Origin: Candidatus Cloacimonadota bacterium
GTDB lineage: Bacteria; Cloacimonadota; Cloacimonadia; JGIOTU-2
Assembly: GCA_030613025.1 (NCBI GenBank)
Contig: JAUWMT010000015.1
Span: 1-59,122, forward strand
DNA length: 59,122 nt
Reading direction: 5' to 3'
Positions 17,027 through 25,912 of this stretch are shown in pieces. Within the stretch, counting starts at the first letter, position 1. Every line of letters starts with the position of its first letter. A program made the position numbers and the translations under genes. The notes beneath the pieces were generated by a model that did no database searches, was not told the DNA's origin, and worked only from the letters and a program-made list of their open reading frames with translations.

Positions 17027-17182
17027 ACATTAGAAATATAGGACATAATCTACTTGTCCTCAAAGAATGTATTAATTTGTTAGATATTAAGTAGAATTTA
17101 GGAGTTAAAAAAATAGATGGCACAAAAAAAATCAACGGAAGAATGCTTTGGGATTCTACAAATAAATTGAGAAGGTAATAAT

Positions 17183-18214
17183 ATGAAAAATAAGTCACAA
17201 CTAATAATTTACAAAACCGAAGACGGCAGAACAAAGCTCGATGTTCGGCTGGAAGATGAAACTGTTTGGCTTACACAAAAGCTTATGGCAAAATTGTTTC
17301 AAACAACAGTCCCAAATATTAATATGCATTTAAAAAGTATTTTTGATGACGGTGAACTTGAAGAACGGGCAACTATTAAGGATTTCTTAATAGTTCAAAA
17401 AGAAGGCAATCGAGAAGTGAAACGAAATCAGCAATTTTATAATCTTGATGCAATTATTTCAGTTGGTTATCGCATAAAATCACAGATTGCAACCCAATTC
17501 CGAATTTGGGCGACTCAACGCTTAAAAGAATATATTGTAAAAGGTTTTGCTTTAAATGATGACCGTTTCAAAAAAGGTAATTCGATGAATTACTTTAATG
17601 AGCTTCAAGAAAGAATTCGGGAGATTCGTTTATCAGAGCGTTTCTTCTATCAGAAAATCAAAGATATTTACACAACCAGCATAGATTATAATTCAAAAAA
17701 TGAAAAAACAATCGCATTTTTCAAAGTGGTTCAAAATAAATTGCTTTGGGCAATAAGTCAGCAAACAGCAGCCGAACTTGTATATCGTCGGGTTGACGCA
17801 ACTCTTCCGCTTTTGGGGATGCAATCTTATGACAAAAAAGCAAATATATCAGTTCGTAAAAATGATGTCGGTATTGCCAAAAATTATCTGAATGAAGATG
17901 AAATTAAACTGCTTGGTTTGCTTGTAGAACAATATCTTGCATTTGCAGAAACAATGGCACAGCAGAAAACTCCAATGTATATGGAAGATTGGATTGAACG
18001 ACTTGATGTAATATTACAAATGAACGGAAGAGAATTGCTTAATAATGCTGGGAAAATCAGTCAGCAAATGGCAAAAGAAAGATCTGAAATTGAATTTAAT
18101 AAATACAAAGATAAATTAGAAAAGATTAAACTTGAGCAGAACATCAAAGAACTGGAGCAGGATATAAAAAAATTGAATCCTAATAATAAAAAAAATAGGT
18201 TCTACGAAGCATAA
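17183..18214 (+). CDS. RhuM-family protein, 343 aa, integron cassette gene
   Basis: Matches the RhuM family by eye: LEDETVWLTQKLMAKLFQTT near the N-terminus, then NPxI-type DNA-binding region, FYNLDAIISVGYRIKSQIAT and QFRIWATQRLKEYIVKGFALN (about residues 85-123). A charged coiled-coil tail follows (about 295-335). The family is named for a Salmonella pathogenicity-island gene, but its biochemical function is not established; many copies sit near restriction-modification and mobile genes. AGAAGG upstream supports the start. It lies in cassette 17021-18329. The preceding 150 nt of the cassette hold no believable gene. Confidence 0.88.
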   Translation: MKNKSQLIIYKTEDGRTKLDVRLEDETVWLTQKLMAKLFQTTVPNINMHLKSIFDDGELEERATIKDFLIVQKEGNREVKRNQQFYNLDAIISVGYRIKSQIATQFRIWATQRLKEYIVKGFALNDDRFKKGNSMNYFNELQERIREIRLSERFFYQKIKDIYTTSIDYNSKNEKTIAFFKVVQNKLLWAISQQTAAELVYRRVDATLPLLGMQSYDKKANISVRKNDVGIAKNYLNEDEIKLLGLLVEQYLAFAETMAQQKTPMYMEDWIERLDVILQMNGRELLNNAGKISQQMAKERSEIEFNKYKDKLEKIKLEQNIKELEQDIKKLNPNNKKNRFYEA

Positions 18215-18264
18215 TTAGAACAAGCGGAAAACTTAAAGAAAAATAGAACAGTATGAAGAAATGG

Positions 18265-18335
18265 GCTTAACAAACGTGTCAGTGCTCTGAATGAAAGAAA
18301 AGTTGAAAGAGCCCCGCACACGCAAACCATTAGCA
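18265..18335 (+). other. attC site 2, array 1
   Basis: R'' GCTTAAC (18265-18271) fits RYYYAAC exactly. The central stem pairs GCTCT with AGAGC and CGTGT with ACACG. R' is ATTAGCA (18329-18335), one or two bases off GTTRRRY. It is the paralogue of 16956-17026. It closes the array; the aldehyde dehydrogenase gene begins 18 nt later on the other strand. Confidence 0.7.
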
Positions 18336-18353
18336 GAAATTTAAAGGAGTCAA

Positions 18354-19766
18354 CTATAATACCAACAATTTCAACTCTGTCATTTCTTCAATGGAATATC
18401 GAATTCCCTCTCTACCGAAACCGGAATTTTTCACTCCGCCGTAAGGCATCCGGTCAACGCGGAAGGTAGGGGTATTATTTATGATCACACCTCCCACCTC
18501 GAGTTCCTTAAAAGCATATTTGATGTGCTTCAAATTATTTGTGAATACTCCGGCTTGAAGTCCATAGACAGAATTGTTTACCATTTCAACAGCTTGTTCA
18601 AAATCCTTATAAGGAGTGAGCGTGACAACCGGTGCAAAAACCTCATTCTTCTCTACTTTCATATTGGGGCTGGTTTTTGTGAGGATCGTTGCTTCCAGTT
18701 TTGTAACTTCTCTTTTACCTCCACATAAAATTTCTGCTCCCTGTTCAACTGCTTCCTTAATCCAATTCTCTGCCCGAATTGCTTCCTGTTCAGATATCAT
18801 GCAATTGAGAAATGCTTCTTCATCGAGCGGGTGTCCCAGCTTGATTCGTTTTGTTTTTTCTACAAATTCAGTTTTGAATTCTTCAAAGATCGAGTCGTGA
18901 ATAAAAAATCGCTGGGTGTGGATACAAACCTGTCCTGCATAGGCAAATCCGCCAATTATTGATTTTTCAACAGCGTCATCGAGGTTGGTATCCTCATCAA
19001 TAATAAGCCCTGAATTCCCGCCAAGCTCAAGGCATATACGCTTCTTCCTGCACTGGTCTTTGAGCTTCCAACCAACTGGAGGACTGCCGGTAAAACTGAT
19101 CATTTTTATATCTTCACTTTTTACCGCACTCATTATGGAAGGACCGGAACACGGAAGCACAGACAGCATACCGTCCGGTACATAATTTATGATGATCTCT
19201 GCAAGATTTAGCGCTGAAATTGGAGCCAATGAGGATGGTTTTATGATGATCGGATTGCCGACTGCAAGCGCAGGTGCAACTTTATGGGCAACAAGATTAA
19301 TCGGAAAATTAAATGGAGTAATTCCCAGAATCGGTCCGATGGGGAAGCGTTTTACCAAAGCGTGAGCATGTGCTCCTTTTGGAACGCTGTCCAGCCCGAA
19401 GAATTCTCCATCTATTATTTTGGCTTCTTCAGCAGCGAGGGTAAAGGTTTGGATCGCTCTCTGCACTTCACCACGAGCAAAAGTAATATTTTTTCCGCAC
19501 TCCAAAGCCAGTGTCTCAGCTAATGATTCAGCATTATTCTGTATATCCTTTGCAATTGAAAATAGAATTTCCGACCGCGCATAAGCAGGCATATTCTTTG
19601 AGATTTCGAAGCATTTTATAGCTTTCTTTATCGCTTGATGGATGTGGGTTTCATTTGCGATATATACAGTTCCGACAGGTTTGTCATCATGTGGACATGT
19701 AATTTCTTTTTTATCTTGAGTTTTAACTGCGGTGTTACCAATATAAAGTGGATATTCTTTATCCAT
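18354..19766 (-). CDS. NAD(P)-dependent aldehyde dehydrogenase
   Basis: 470 aa, usual length for the superfamily. Visible motifs are Asn153 (TPFNFP), IKPSS (about 175-179), the GSxxxG-type cofactor loop (FTGSPPVG, about 225-232), general base Glu247 (LELGGNSG) and nucleophile Cys281 (GQVCIHTQR). Overall it resembles the lactaldehyde/non-phosphorylating glyceraldehyde-3-phosphate dehydrogenase group, but substrate is not deducible. By family knowledge it oxidises an aldehyde to an acid in the cytosol. It is convergent with cassette array 1 and stands alone. The start has AAAGGAAG-type sequence upstream (AAAGAAGGCAGCAATG). Confidence 0.9.
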   Translation of the reverse strand: MDKEYPLYIGNTAVKTQDKKEITCPHDDKPVGTVYIANETHIHQAIKKAIKCFEISKNMPAYARSEILFSIAKDIQNNAESLAETLALECGKNITFARGEVQRAIQTFTLAAEEAKIIDGEFFGLDSVPKGAHAHALVKRFPIGPILGITPFNFPINLVAHKVAPALAVGNPIIIKPSSLAPISALNLAEIIINYVPDGMLSVLPCSGPSIMSAVKSEDIKMISFTGSPPVGWKLKDQCRKKRICLELGGNSGLIIDEDTNLDDAVEKSIIGGFAYAGQVCIHTQRFFIHDSIFEEFKTEFVEKTKRIKLGHPLDEEAFLNCMISEQEAIRAENWIKEAVEQGAEILCGGKREVTKLEATILTKTSPNMKVEKNEVFAPVVTLTPYKDFEQAVEMVNNSVYGLQAGVFTNNLKHIKYAFKELEVGGVIINNTPTFRVDRMPYGGVKNSGFGREGIRYSIEEMTELKLLVL

Positions 19767-20143
19767 TGCTGCCTTCTTTCGTTTGAAATTAAAAGAAATA
19801 ATACTGAAGCGATGTCAAATATTTTAGATACAATCATGGATAACTTTGATCAAATAGAGATACTATAACCACGAAAATCACGAAAAAGCACGAAAATATT
19901 TTGAAAATAGGATAACCATAGAGAACATCCGTCTTCGTTACACTTGAATGTGGCAGGCGTGAAGTAATTTATTTTGGAGTGCAAAATCCCCCGATACGGT
20001 CATACTTCCCTACGGGGCAGGCGTGATTTTGCATAAAACAACACGGTTGTTTTATTCCAAATTCTCGTTTTTCTTTACCAATCCCTCTGCTTGGTAAAGT
20101 CAAACTCACCTTCAACACTCCGAAGTTCGCTTTCAGCAAACAT
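19767..20143. repeat. Intergenic stretch with purine-rich repeats
   Basis: No gene is supported. An ACCACGAAA/ATCACGAAA/AGCACGAAA block lies at about 19868-19896, a degenerate ACCATAGAG block at about 19912, and a CGTCTTCGTTACAC fragment shared with other intergenic regions at about 19930. Confidence 0.65.
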
Positions 20144-20785
20144 TCAGAAGTTGATAGGATACGGAATGTTCTTTAACTCAAACAAACCTGCTTTCCTATC
20201 CAAAAGTACATCCTTCACTATGGAAACCATTGTATCCTGGTAGAGCTTTTTATCGGATTCAGAAACAGAATTGGGCTTTTTGTCTAAGGCAAGTTCTATC
20301 TTCCAAAGTCTATCCATCTGCTCATTACCGATAAGAAGATGCTTTCGATAAATAATCTCTACCGCTTTCTTATTGGGGGGATATGCAATGTGATAATGGT
20401 ATTCTCTTTTGTTTGCTTCGATACTTTCATCAATGAAGTATTGATTTTTCTGCAGGTCATATCGGCGTGAACACCCAAGTATAAATGCCACTACATCACT
20501 AACAGTATGATCTCTGCTGCTGACAAGAGTGAACATATCTTTTTCAAGAATAGGGGAGTCATTTTTCAGATTTTCCAAAGCAAGCTGTGCAATCTTATAT
20601 CCGCCTGCTCCGCAAAGGCATACATGCCCCAAAAATGAACAGACATCTTCAAAGCGCAGCTTGTAAAATGATACACCCGGCTTGAATGAACCGGTGAATA
20701 CTCCGTGCGAATAGCTCAATATAAGAGGTGGAATTTCATAAATGAAATCATAATTTGAATGCCATTGACTATTTATATTTTTCAT
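20144..20785 (-). CDS. FmdE-like hypothetical protein, 213 aa
   Basis: The segment FLGHVCLCGAGGYKIAQLAL (about residues 50-69) resembles the GHxCxG metal-site region of FmdE-family proteins, and TVSDVVAFILGCSRRYDL resembles the family's AVxxxTGCTxGKG block. FmdE genes were named from formylmethanofuran dehydrogenase operons, but most members, including this one, lack that context. The start is uncertain: I use the ATG at 20785; a TTG at 20821 would add 12 residues. No clear Shine-Dalgarno for either. It is a single gene between repeat-rich spacers. Confidence 0.6.
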   Translation of the reverse strand: MKNINSQWHSNYDFIYEIPPLILSYSHGVFTGSFKPGVSFYKLRFEDVCSFLGHVCLCGAGGYKIAQLALENLKNDSPILEKDMFTLVSSRDHTVSDVVAFILGCSRRYDLQKNQYFIDESIEANKREYHYHIAYPPNKKAVEIIYRKHLLIGNEQMDRLWKIELALDKKPNSVSESDKKLYQDTMVSIVKDVLLDRKAGLFELKNIPYPINF

Positions 20786-21303
20786 GGAGCGAATGTTTTC
20801 AATATAGAATTTATGAGGCAAGAAATTAATATTATTCGTACGATTTATGCTTGCAATTTTCTTAACTCGGTTAAACCGAAATCAAAAAGAATTCACCACA
20901 GAGAACACCCATCTTCGCTGCGCTACGCCGTGGCAGGCAGAGAACACAGAGAAAGGATAGAAAATGATAATAAAGAAAATTCTTAAAATTGACTATCCCC
21001 GTGGCAGAGCCAAGGAGTATTTCGCCAATTTTATTTCAATCCAATGATTGAAAACAGAATTTTCATTATTTTACCTCACCCCAGCCCTCTCCAAAATGGA
21101 GATGGAGAAATTGGAAACCCCGAGGCAGAGCCTCGAGGAATTATTTGATTAAAAAGTTGAACAAATATTTAAATGGTATAAACATTTATCAATAAATGCT
21201 TTACAGAAATGGGTAAAAATTATTAACAAAAAATGTAATGGAATTAGAATTAAGCGACTAAGCGACTAATTAAAATTAAATTTATCATGTTATGTGCAGG
21301 CAA
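20786..21303. repeat. Intergenic repeats upstream of hflK
   Basis: No gene is supported. It contains ACCACAGAG...GAACACAGAG blocks (about 20893-20952), a CTCACCCCAGCCCTCTCC segment (about 21075-21092) and a CGAGGC-AGA-GCCTCG hairpin (21121-21135). Confidence 0.65.
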
Positions 21304-21418
21304 AGTTTATTTGCAATTGTTAAACTTGACAAATGTAATGGTAAAAATTTTATGGCACTAATCAAAAAAAATGTCATAATTTCGTTAGATAATCAAGTGC
21401 GAAATTTTAGGAGATAGA
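21304..21418 (+). promoter_or_regulatory. hflK promoter/5' region, duplicate of the rplM promoter
   Basis: Contains TTGACA (21326-21331) and TTTTATGGC downstream of it. The first 28 nt (21304-21331) are identical to 23828-23855 upstream of rplM. Similarity continues, with small gaps, through TTTTAGGAGA (the ribosome binding site) and into the first 30 nt of coding sequence. Confidence 0.8.
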
Positions 21419-22399
21419 ATGAAAACGACATTGCAAAAACTCGAGGAGATCGACTTTCGGCAGTTCAAAGTACCAAAGCGAATGATAACTGTGGGTGTGA
21501 TCATTCTGGCTGCGATTGTTTTCCTTGTTACGGGTTTATATACTGTAAATCCGGAAGAAGTAGGTGTTATCCAGAGATTTGGAAAATATCTTTCAACTAC
21601 ACAGCCGGGACTGCATTTCAAGATTCCATTCGGTGTAGATAAGCTTACGAAAGTTAAAGTTAAACATGTATTTAAAGAAGAATTCGGGTTTAGAACAATA
21701 CAAGCCGGTGTTCGTACTAAATACTCTTCGCAAACTTTTAACAATGAAGCAATTATGCTTACAGGTGATCTGAATATTGCAGATGTTGAATGGATAGTTC
21801 AATACAGAATTAAGGATCCCGTAAAATATCTATTCAATGTCAGGAATGTGGAAGAGACAATGCATGATGTATCGGAATCTGTGGTCCGTGAAGTTGTTGG
21901 AGACCGCAGCGTGGACGAGGTTATTGTGCTTAACAGGAAAGAGATCGCTGATAAGTCGCAGATAATGCTTCAAGAGCAGCTTGATATTTATAATGCGGGC
22001 TTGGAGATCGTTACGATAAACCTGCAGAATGTAAATCCGCCTAAAGCAGTTCAGCCGGCTTTTAATAATGTGAATTCAGCGAAACAGGAGAAAGAAAGGA
22101 TCATTAATGAAGCGTGGGAAAAATATAATGAGGTGATCCCTGAAGCTGAAGGAAAATCGAAGAGAACAGTTGAAGAAGCTGAAGGTTATGCGGTCAATAG
22201 AGTAAACAGAGCAAACGGTGATGCCAATCGCTTTGTCCAGATGTACAATGAATATCGTTATTCCAAAACTGTAACCAGGAAAAGACTCTATCTTGAAATG
22301 ATGGAAAAAGTACTTCCAAATGTTGAAAAGAAATACATCATTGATGATAAGCAGAGCAGTATATTGCCGCTACTGAATCTTGAACAAGGAGGAAAATAA
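21419..22399 (+). CDS. hflK: HflK-like band-7/SPFH membrane protein
   Basis: 326 aa. One N-terminal transmembrane helix (about 22-43), then the SPFH domain beginning VNPEEVGVIQRFGKY, with PGLHFKIPF, and a coiled-coil C-terminal region (about 225-300). By family knowledge HflK and HflC form a large membrane cage around the FtsH protease and modulate membrane-protein quality control. hflC follows after 1 nt. The first eleven residues (MKTTLQKLEEI) closely match those of L13 ([11 protein letters not shown]), because the promoter and start region are duplicated; the true HflK homology starts after that. Confidence 0.93.
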   Translation: MKTTLQKLEEIDFRQFKVPKRMITVGVIILAAIVFLVTGLYTVNPEEVGVIQRFGKYLSTTQPGLHFKIPFGVDKLTKVKVKHVFKEEFGFRTIQAGVRTKYSSQTFNNEAIMLTGDLNIADVEWIVQYRIKDPVKYLFNVRNVEETMHDVSESVVREVVGDRSVDEVIVLNRKEIADKSQIMLQEQLDIYNAGLEIVTINLQNVNPPKAVQPAFNNVNSAKQEKERIINEAWEKYNEVIPEAEGKSKRTVEEAEGYAVNRVNRANGDANRFVQMYNEYRYSKTVTRKRLYLEMMEKVLPNVEKKYIIDDKQSSILPLLNLEQGGK

Positions 22400-22400
22400 G

Positions 22401-23339
22401 ATGAAGAAATTACATATCATTCTAATTTCGATATTCGTGTTGGCGCTTATCGTATTATTCAATGCTTTTTATATTATTGATGAAAGGCAACAGGTTATCA
22501 TCACTCAGTTCGGTAAACCGATGGGTGACGCGATAAAAGATGCCGGATTGCACATCAAAGTTCCTTTTATCCAAAAGGTACATTATTTTGATAAAAGGAT
22601 ACTGGAATGGGACGGTGATGCTAAGCAAATACCAACTTCAGATAAGCGATATATCTGGCTCGATACTTTTTCACGCTGGCAGATCGTAGATCCTTTGAAG
22701 TTTTATGAGACAACTCGTTATGAATACAATGCACATAGCAGACTGGATGACATTATAAGCGGAATAACACGTGATGTAATAAGCTCCAATAAATTGCTGG
22801 AAATTATAAGAAGTTCCAATAGAGAAATGGCATTTACTTCCGAATATTCAGATAGTAAATTGGAAGATGTGATCAAAGAAAAAATCATTAATGGACGTCA
22901 GGCAATCGCAGATTCCATCTTTGCACTCGCAAAAGTTAAAGTTGCTGAGTATGGTATCAATCTGATCGATGTTCGTATAAAAAGGTTGAATTATAATCAG
23001 GAAGTTCAGTCAAAAGTGTTTGAAAGAATGATCTCAGAAAGAAATAAGATCGCTGCAAAATATCTGTCAGAAGGAAAGGGGAATTCTTCCGAGATATTGG
23101 GTAAAATGCAGAGAGAGCTGGATCAAATTCAATCGGAAGCTTATCAGAGAGCTCAAGAGATCAAAGGTAAAGCAGATGCCCTGGCTATCAACATCTATGC
23201 AAATGCATATAACAGAGATCCTGAATTTTATGAATTCCTGAAAACTCTGGAAACTTATGAAAAAACAATTGATAATAAGAATACTATAATCATGACCACT
23301 GACAGTGATTACTATAAATTTCTAAAGAAAATGGAGTAA
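22401..23339 (+). CDS. hflC: HflC-like band-7/SPFH membrane protein
   Basis: 312 aa. Starts at the ATG at 22401, with AGGAGG at 22386-22391. An N-terminal transmembrane helix (about 3-22) is followed by the SPFH core (DERQQVIITQFGKP, AGLHIKVPF) and the HflC-type end IDNKNTIIMTTDSDYYKFL. It is co-transcribed with hflK and completes the FtsH-associated complex. Confidence 0.94.
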   Translation: MKKLHIILISIFVLALIVLFNAFYIIDERQQVIITQFGKPMGDAIKDAGLHIKVPFIQKVHYFDKRILEWDGDAKQIPTSDKRYIWLDTFSRWQIVDPLKFYETTRYEYNAHSRLDDIISGITRDVISSNKLLEIIRSSNREMAFTSEYSDSKLEDVIKEKIINGRQAIADSIFALAKVKVAEYGINLIDVRIKRLNYNQEVQSKVFERMISERNKIAAKYLSEGKGNSSEILGKMQRELDQIQSEAYQRAQEIKGKADALAINIYANAYNRDPEFYEFLKTLETYEKTIDNKNTIIMTTDSDYYKFLKKME

Positions 23340-23827
23340 ATGAACAGCAAATATCAATTTGAATGCCATAAATAAAATTACATAATATTCGCAGTAGATA
23401 TAATTAAATGTTCTACAGATTTTTTAGTAATTTACATCCTTTTCAAGTTGAATTACTAATTTCAAATATCAAATTTCTAATAAAATTTCAAATGACGAAT
23501 TCCTAATTAATAGAGGGTCGATTTAGTGAAGACCTGTGGTTAAAAGTATTTAAAGGATAGTGTCCGAATTACTTATCACAAGCTCTTCGACTTGTGACAA
23601 GGTAATTCTAAAAAAAAATAATTTGAACTTCTAAAACTTTACGTGAATTCTTTTTTGTTTCGGTTCACCCCGTTAAATCTTTTTCTCTATTTAACTGGGA
23701 TTTATCCGAGTTAGGTTTTAAGTTCATTTGTAATTAGAAATTAGGATTTAGAAATTAAAATATTTTATATAATTCACACTTGAATTATTTACGATAAAAC
23801 TATATTTTGTAGGTCATTATTAGGTAT
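23340..23827. repeat. Intergenic repeats between hflC and rplM
   Basis: No gene is supported. It contains the CACAAGCTCTTCGACTTGTG hairpin (about 23578-23597) also seen in direct repeats A and B, and a TTCACCCCGTTAAATC...TCTCTATTTAACTGGG segment (about 23662-23703) shared with about 6228-6266. Confidence 0.7.
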
Positions 23828-23946
23828 AGTTTATTTGCAATTGTTAAACTTGACAAGGGTTTATGGGCACAAATTTTATGGCTCTACTTTATGAAAATAT
23901 CATAAATATCGTTATATAAGCGAAGATATAATTTTTAGGAGACATA
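23828..23946 (+). promoter_or_regulatory. rplM promoter/5' region
   Basis: TTGACA (23850-23855) and TTTTATGGC (about 23874-23882), then TTTTTAGGAGA before the ATG. Paralogous to 21304-21418. Distances from TTGACA to the ATG differ by only 4 nt (93 and 97). As the ribosomal promoter is the expected ancestral owner, hflKC probably captured a copy. Confidence 0.8.
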
Positions 23947-24378
23947 ATGAAAACGACATTGCCAAAAGTCGATGAAATTGAGCATCGCTGGTATGTGATA
24001 AATGCAGAAGACGTTGTGCTTGGCAGATTATCTACCAAGGTAGCAAGACTTCTAAGCGGAAAGCATAAACCGACCTACACTCCCTTCTTTGATATGGGAG
24101 ATTTCGTAATAATACTGAATGCAGGAAAAGTGAAAGTTACAGGTCAAAAGGAATTTGCAAAGGAATACAAGCGATATTCCGGTTATCCAAGCGGACAAAG
24201 AGTTACCTCTTTCCAGCAGATGCGGGAGAAGAGACCCGAGCATATTGTATATCATTCGGTGAAAGGTATGCTTCCCAAAAACAAGCTTCGCGATAGGATG
24301 CTCAAGCGATTGAAAATCTATACAGGCAATGACCACAATCATCAGGCGCAACAACCTGAAGAAATTAAAATTTCTTAA
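23947..24378 (+). CDS. rplM: Ribosomal protein L13 (uL13)
   Basis: 143 aa. L13 landmarks: [55 protein letters not shown] and [19 protein letters not shown]. It is a 50S subunit protein. rpsI follows after 17 nt, the usual rplM-rpsI pair. The start ATG has TAGGAG 8 nt upstream. Confidence 0.97.
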   Translation: MKTTLPKVDEIEHRWYVINAEDVVLGRLSTKVARLLSGKHKPTYTPFFDMGDFVIILNAGKVKVTGQKEFAKEYKRYSGYPSGQRVTSFQQMREKRPEHIVYHSVKGMLPKNKLRDRMLKRLKIYTGNDHNHQAQQPEEIKIS

Positions 24379-24395
24379 TTTTAGGAGAAATATAT

Positions 24396-24782
24396 ATGCA
24401 ATATTTTGATGCAGTTGGCAGACGTAAAAACGCTGTTGCACGTGTTCGATTATCCAAAGGAACCGGAAAAAGAATCATTAATAAAAAACTTATGAAGGAT
24501 TATCTTTGCAGAGAAACTCTTGAGATGATCGTTGAAGAACCTTTCAAGCTTATTGACCAATCAGAGCGATTTGATGTAAAGGTCAATGTGCGCGGTGGGG
24601 GACTTTCCGGACAAGCCGGTGCAATCCGCCTTGGTATCAGCAGAGCACTTTTGGAGTACGATCCTGAATTGCGTCCGATCCTGAAAAAAGAAGGACTTCT
24701 TACACGTGATGCACGTGAGAAGGAACGCAGGAAATACGGACTTGCAAAAGCACGTAAAGCATATCAGTATTCAAAGAGATAA
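24396..24782 (+). CDS. rpsI: Ribosomal protein S9 (uS9)
   Basis: 128 aa. It opens with the family start [14 protein letters not shown], has [20 protein letters not shown] in the middle and the tRNA-contacting basic tail ending KAYQYSKR. It is a 30S protein. TAGGAG supports the start. It is followed by a 105-nt gap before rpsB. Confidence 0.97.
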   Translation: MQYFDAVGRRKNAVARVRLSKGTGKRIINKKLMKDYLCRETLEMIVEEPFKLIDQSERFDVKVNVRGGGLSGQAGAIRLGISRALLEYDPELRPILKKEGLLTRDAREKERRKYGLAKARKAYQYSKR

Positions 24783-24887
24783 AATAATATATTCAATAAT
24801 TAACTTCTGAGCTGCAAACGGTGTTCGTTACATTCGAATAAATGCGGTATTGATGAAGTTAAAATAATAAACCGTTGGAGGACACGC
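24783..24887 (+). promoter_or_regulatory. rpsB leader with possible stem-loop
   Basis: A TTAACTTC (24800-24807) and GAAGTTAA (24855-24862) pair could close a 63-nt structure with an inner TTCG...CGAA pairing, just before the ribosome binding site TTGGAGG. S2 leaders are autoregulated in several bacteria, so this is a candidate regulatory leader. It is inference from pairing only. Confidence 0.35.
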
Positions 24888-25898
24888 ATGAGTGTCGTTG
24901 AAATGAAAAGTCTTCTCGAGGCTGGTGTTCATTTTGGTCATCAAACTCGACGCTGGAATCCCAAGATGAAAAGGTATATCTTCATCAAAAGGAATGGGAT
25001 TCACATCATTGATCTTAAACAAACCCTTGAAGCTATCAATCAAGCATATTGCTTCATCAGAGAACTTGCTGCAAAAGGCAAAAGAATCCTTTTTGTGGGT
25101 ACAAAAAAGCAGGTTTCTGAAGGTATTCAGAATGCTGCTGAAAAATGTGACGAATTCTATATTAGTCATAGATGGTATGGCGGCACATTAACAAACCTGA
25201 AAACTATCAGAAAGAGCATCTCAAAACTCGATGAATTTGATAATTTAAATGAGACTGGCGAGATCAATAAATTCACCAAACTCGAAGTGCTCAAAATGCA
25301 AAGAAAGTATGATAAGATTCTGAGCGCACTCGGTGGAATTCGGGATATGGAAGAAATGCCTGCAGCATTATTTATTGCTGATATTGTGTACGAAACAAAT
25401 GCAGTAAGCGAAGCGAAAAATCTTAATATTCCAATTGTTGCTATTGTCGACACTAATGCAAATCCCGATGGTATTGATTATGTAATTCCGGGTAATGATG
25501 ACGCTATGAAATCTGTAAATCTTATTTGTGATATCATAGCAAATGCTGTAGTAGAAGGAAAGAGAATAGCTTCCGAAGGTGGAGATATCTCTGAACCCGA
25601 AGCAGCAGTGAAAGATGAAATAGAAGAAGCTGTTGAAGTAGAAGAAGTAGAAGTCAAAAAAGAGGGTGATACTGTTGCTGAAGTTATAGAAGAGACCGAA
25701 ATAGTTGAAAAGGTTGAAAAAGCAAAAGAAAAGGTTTCAAAGAAGAAAGAAGAAAAGAAGCCAAAAAAGAATAAAAAAGAGCCAAAAGAAGATCCCGAAG
25801 ATAAAAAAGAAAAACGTTTTGAATGTCCAGAATGCGGAAAAACATTTTCATCAAAACGTGGCTTAAAGATCCATCTTGGATTGGTTCACCAAAAATAA
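24888..25898 (+). CDS. rpsB: Ribosomal protein S2 with C-terminal C2H2 zinc finger
   Basis: 336 aa, about 100 longer than a typical S2. Residues 1 to about 225 are standard uS2 (LLEAGVHFGHQTRRWNPKM, FVGTKKQ, WYGGTLTN, PIVAIVDTNANPD, IPGNDDA). A long acidic then lysine/glutamate-rich linker follows (about 230-310). The protein ends in CPECGKTFSSKRGLKIHLGL and VH: C313-X2-C316-X12-H329-X4-H334, a classical C2H2 zinc finger. The finger is in frame with no stop, and tsf starts 14 nt later. The finger's role (RNA, ribosome or regulatory binding) is unknown. Confidence 0.96.
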   Translation: MSVVEMKSLLEAGVHFGHQTRRWNPKMKRYIFIKRNGIHIIDLKQTLEAINQAYCFIRELAAKGKRILFVGTKKQVSEGIQNAAEKCDEFYISHRWYGGTLTNLKTIRKSISKLDEFDNLNETGEINKFTKLEVLKMQRKYDKILSALGGIRDMEEMPAALFIADIVYETNAVSEAKNLNIPIVAIVDTNANPDGIDYVIPGNDDAMKSVNLICDIIANAVVEGKRIASEGGDISEPEAAVKDEIEEAVEVEEVEVKKEGDTVAEVIEETEIVEKVEKAKEKVSKKKEEKKPKKNKKEPKEDPEDKKEKRFECPECGKTFSSKRGLKIHLGLVHQK

Positions 25899-25912
25899 TA
25901 TACGGAGTTATT

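Larger units (their letters stand above)
15284..18335 (+). mobile_element. Integron-like cassette array 1 (two cassettes)
   Basis: Two cassettes follow the recombinase remnant: 15369-17020 (PD-(D/E)XK-like protein) and 17021-18329 (RhuM). Each begins with six bases complementary to its own R'' box: TTACAG with CTGTAAC, and TTAAGC with GCTTAAC. Three attC-like fold-back sites (15284-15374, 16956-17026, 18265-18335) separate them. The first cassette has a longer match: TTACAGGAAA at its start and TTTCCTGTAA at its end. All genes read toward the next attC, as in integrons. Confidence 0.7.

Noticed and set aside
16960-17094. Open frame through attC site 1 (reads NKRVSALSERKARRAPYTQD and on to INLLDIK)
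   Set aside because: It has no start codon, and the paralogous site at 18265 does not keep the frame meaningful. Repeat edges coincide with attC boxes, so a structural DNA site explains it better, although a remnant of a helical protein after 17026 cannot be excluded.
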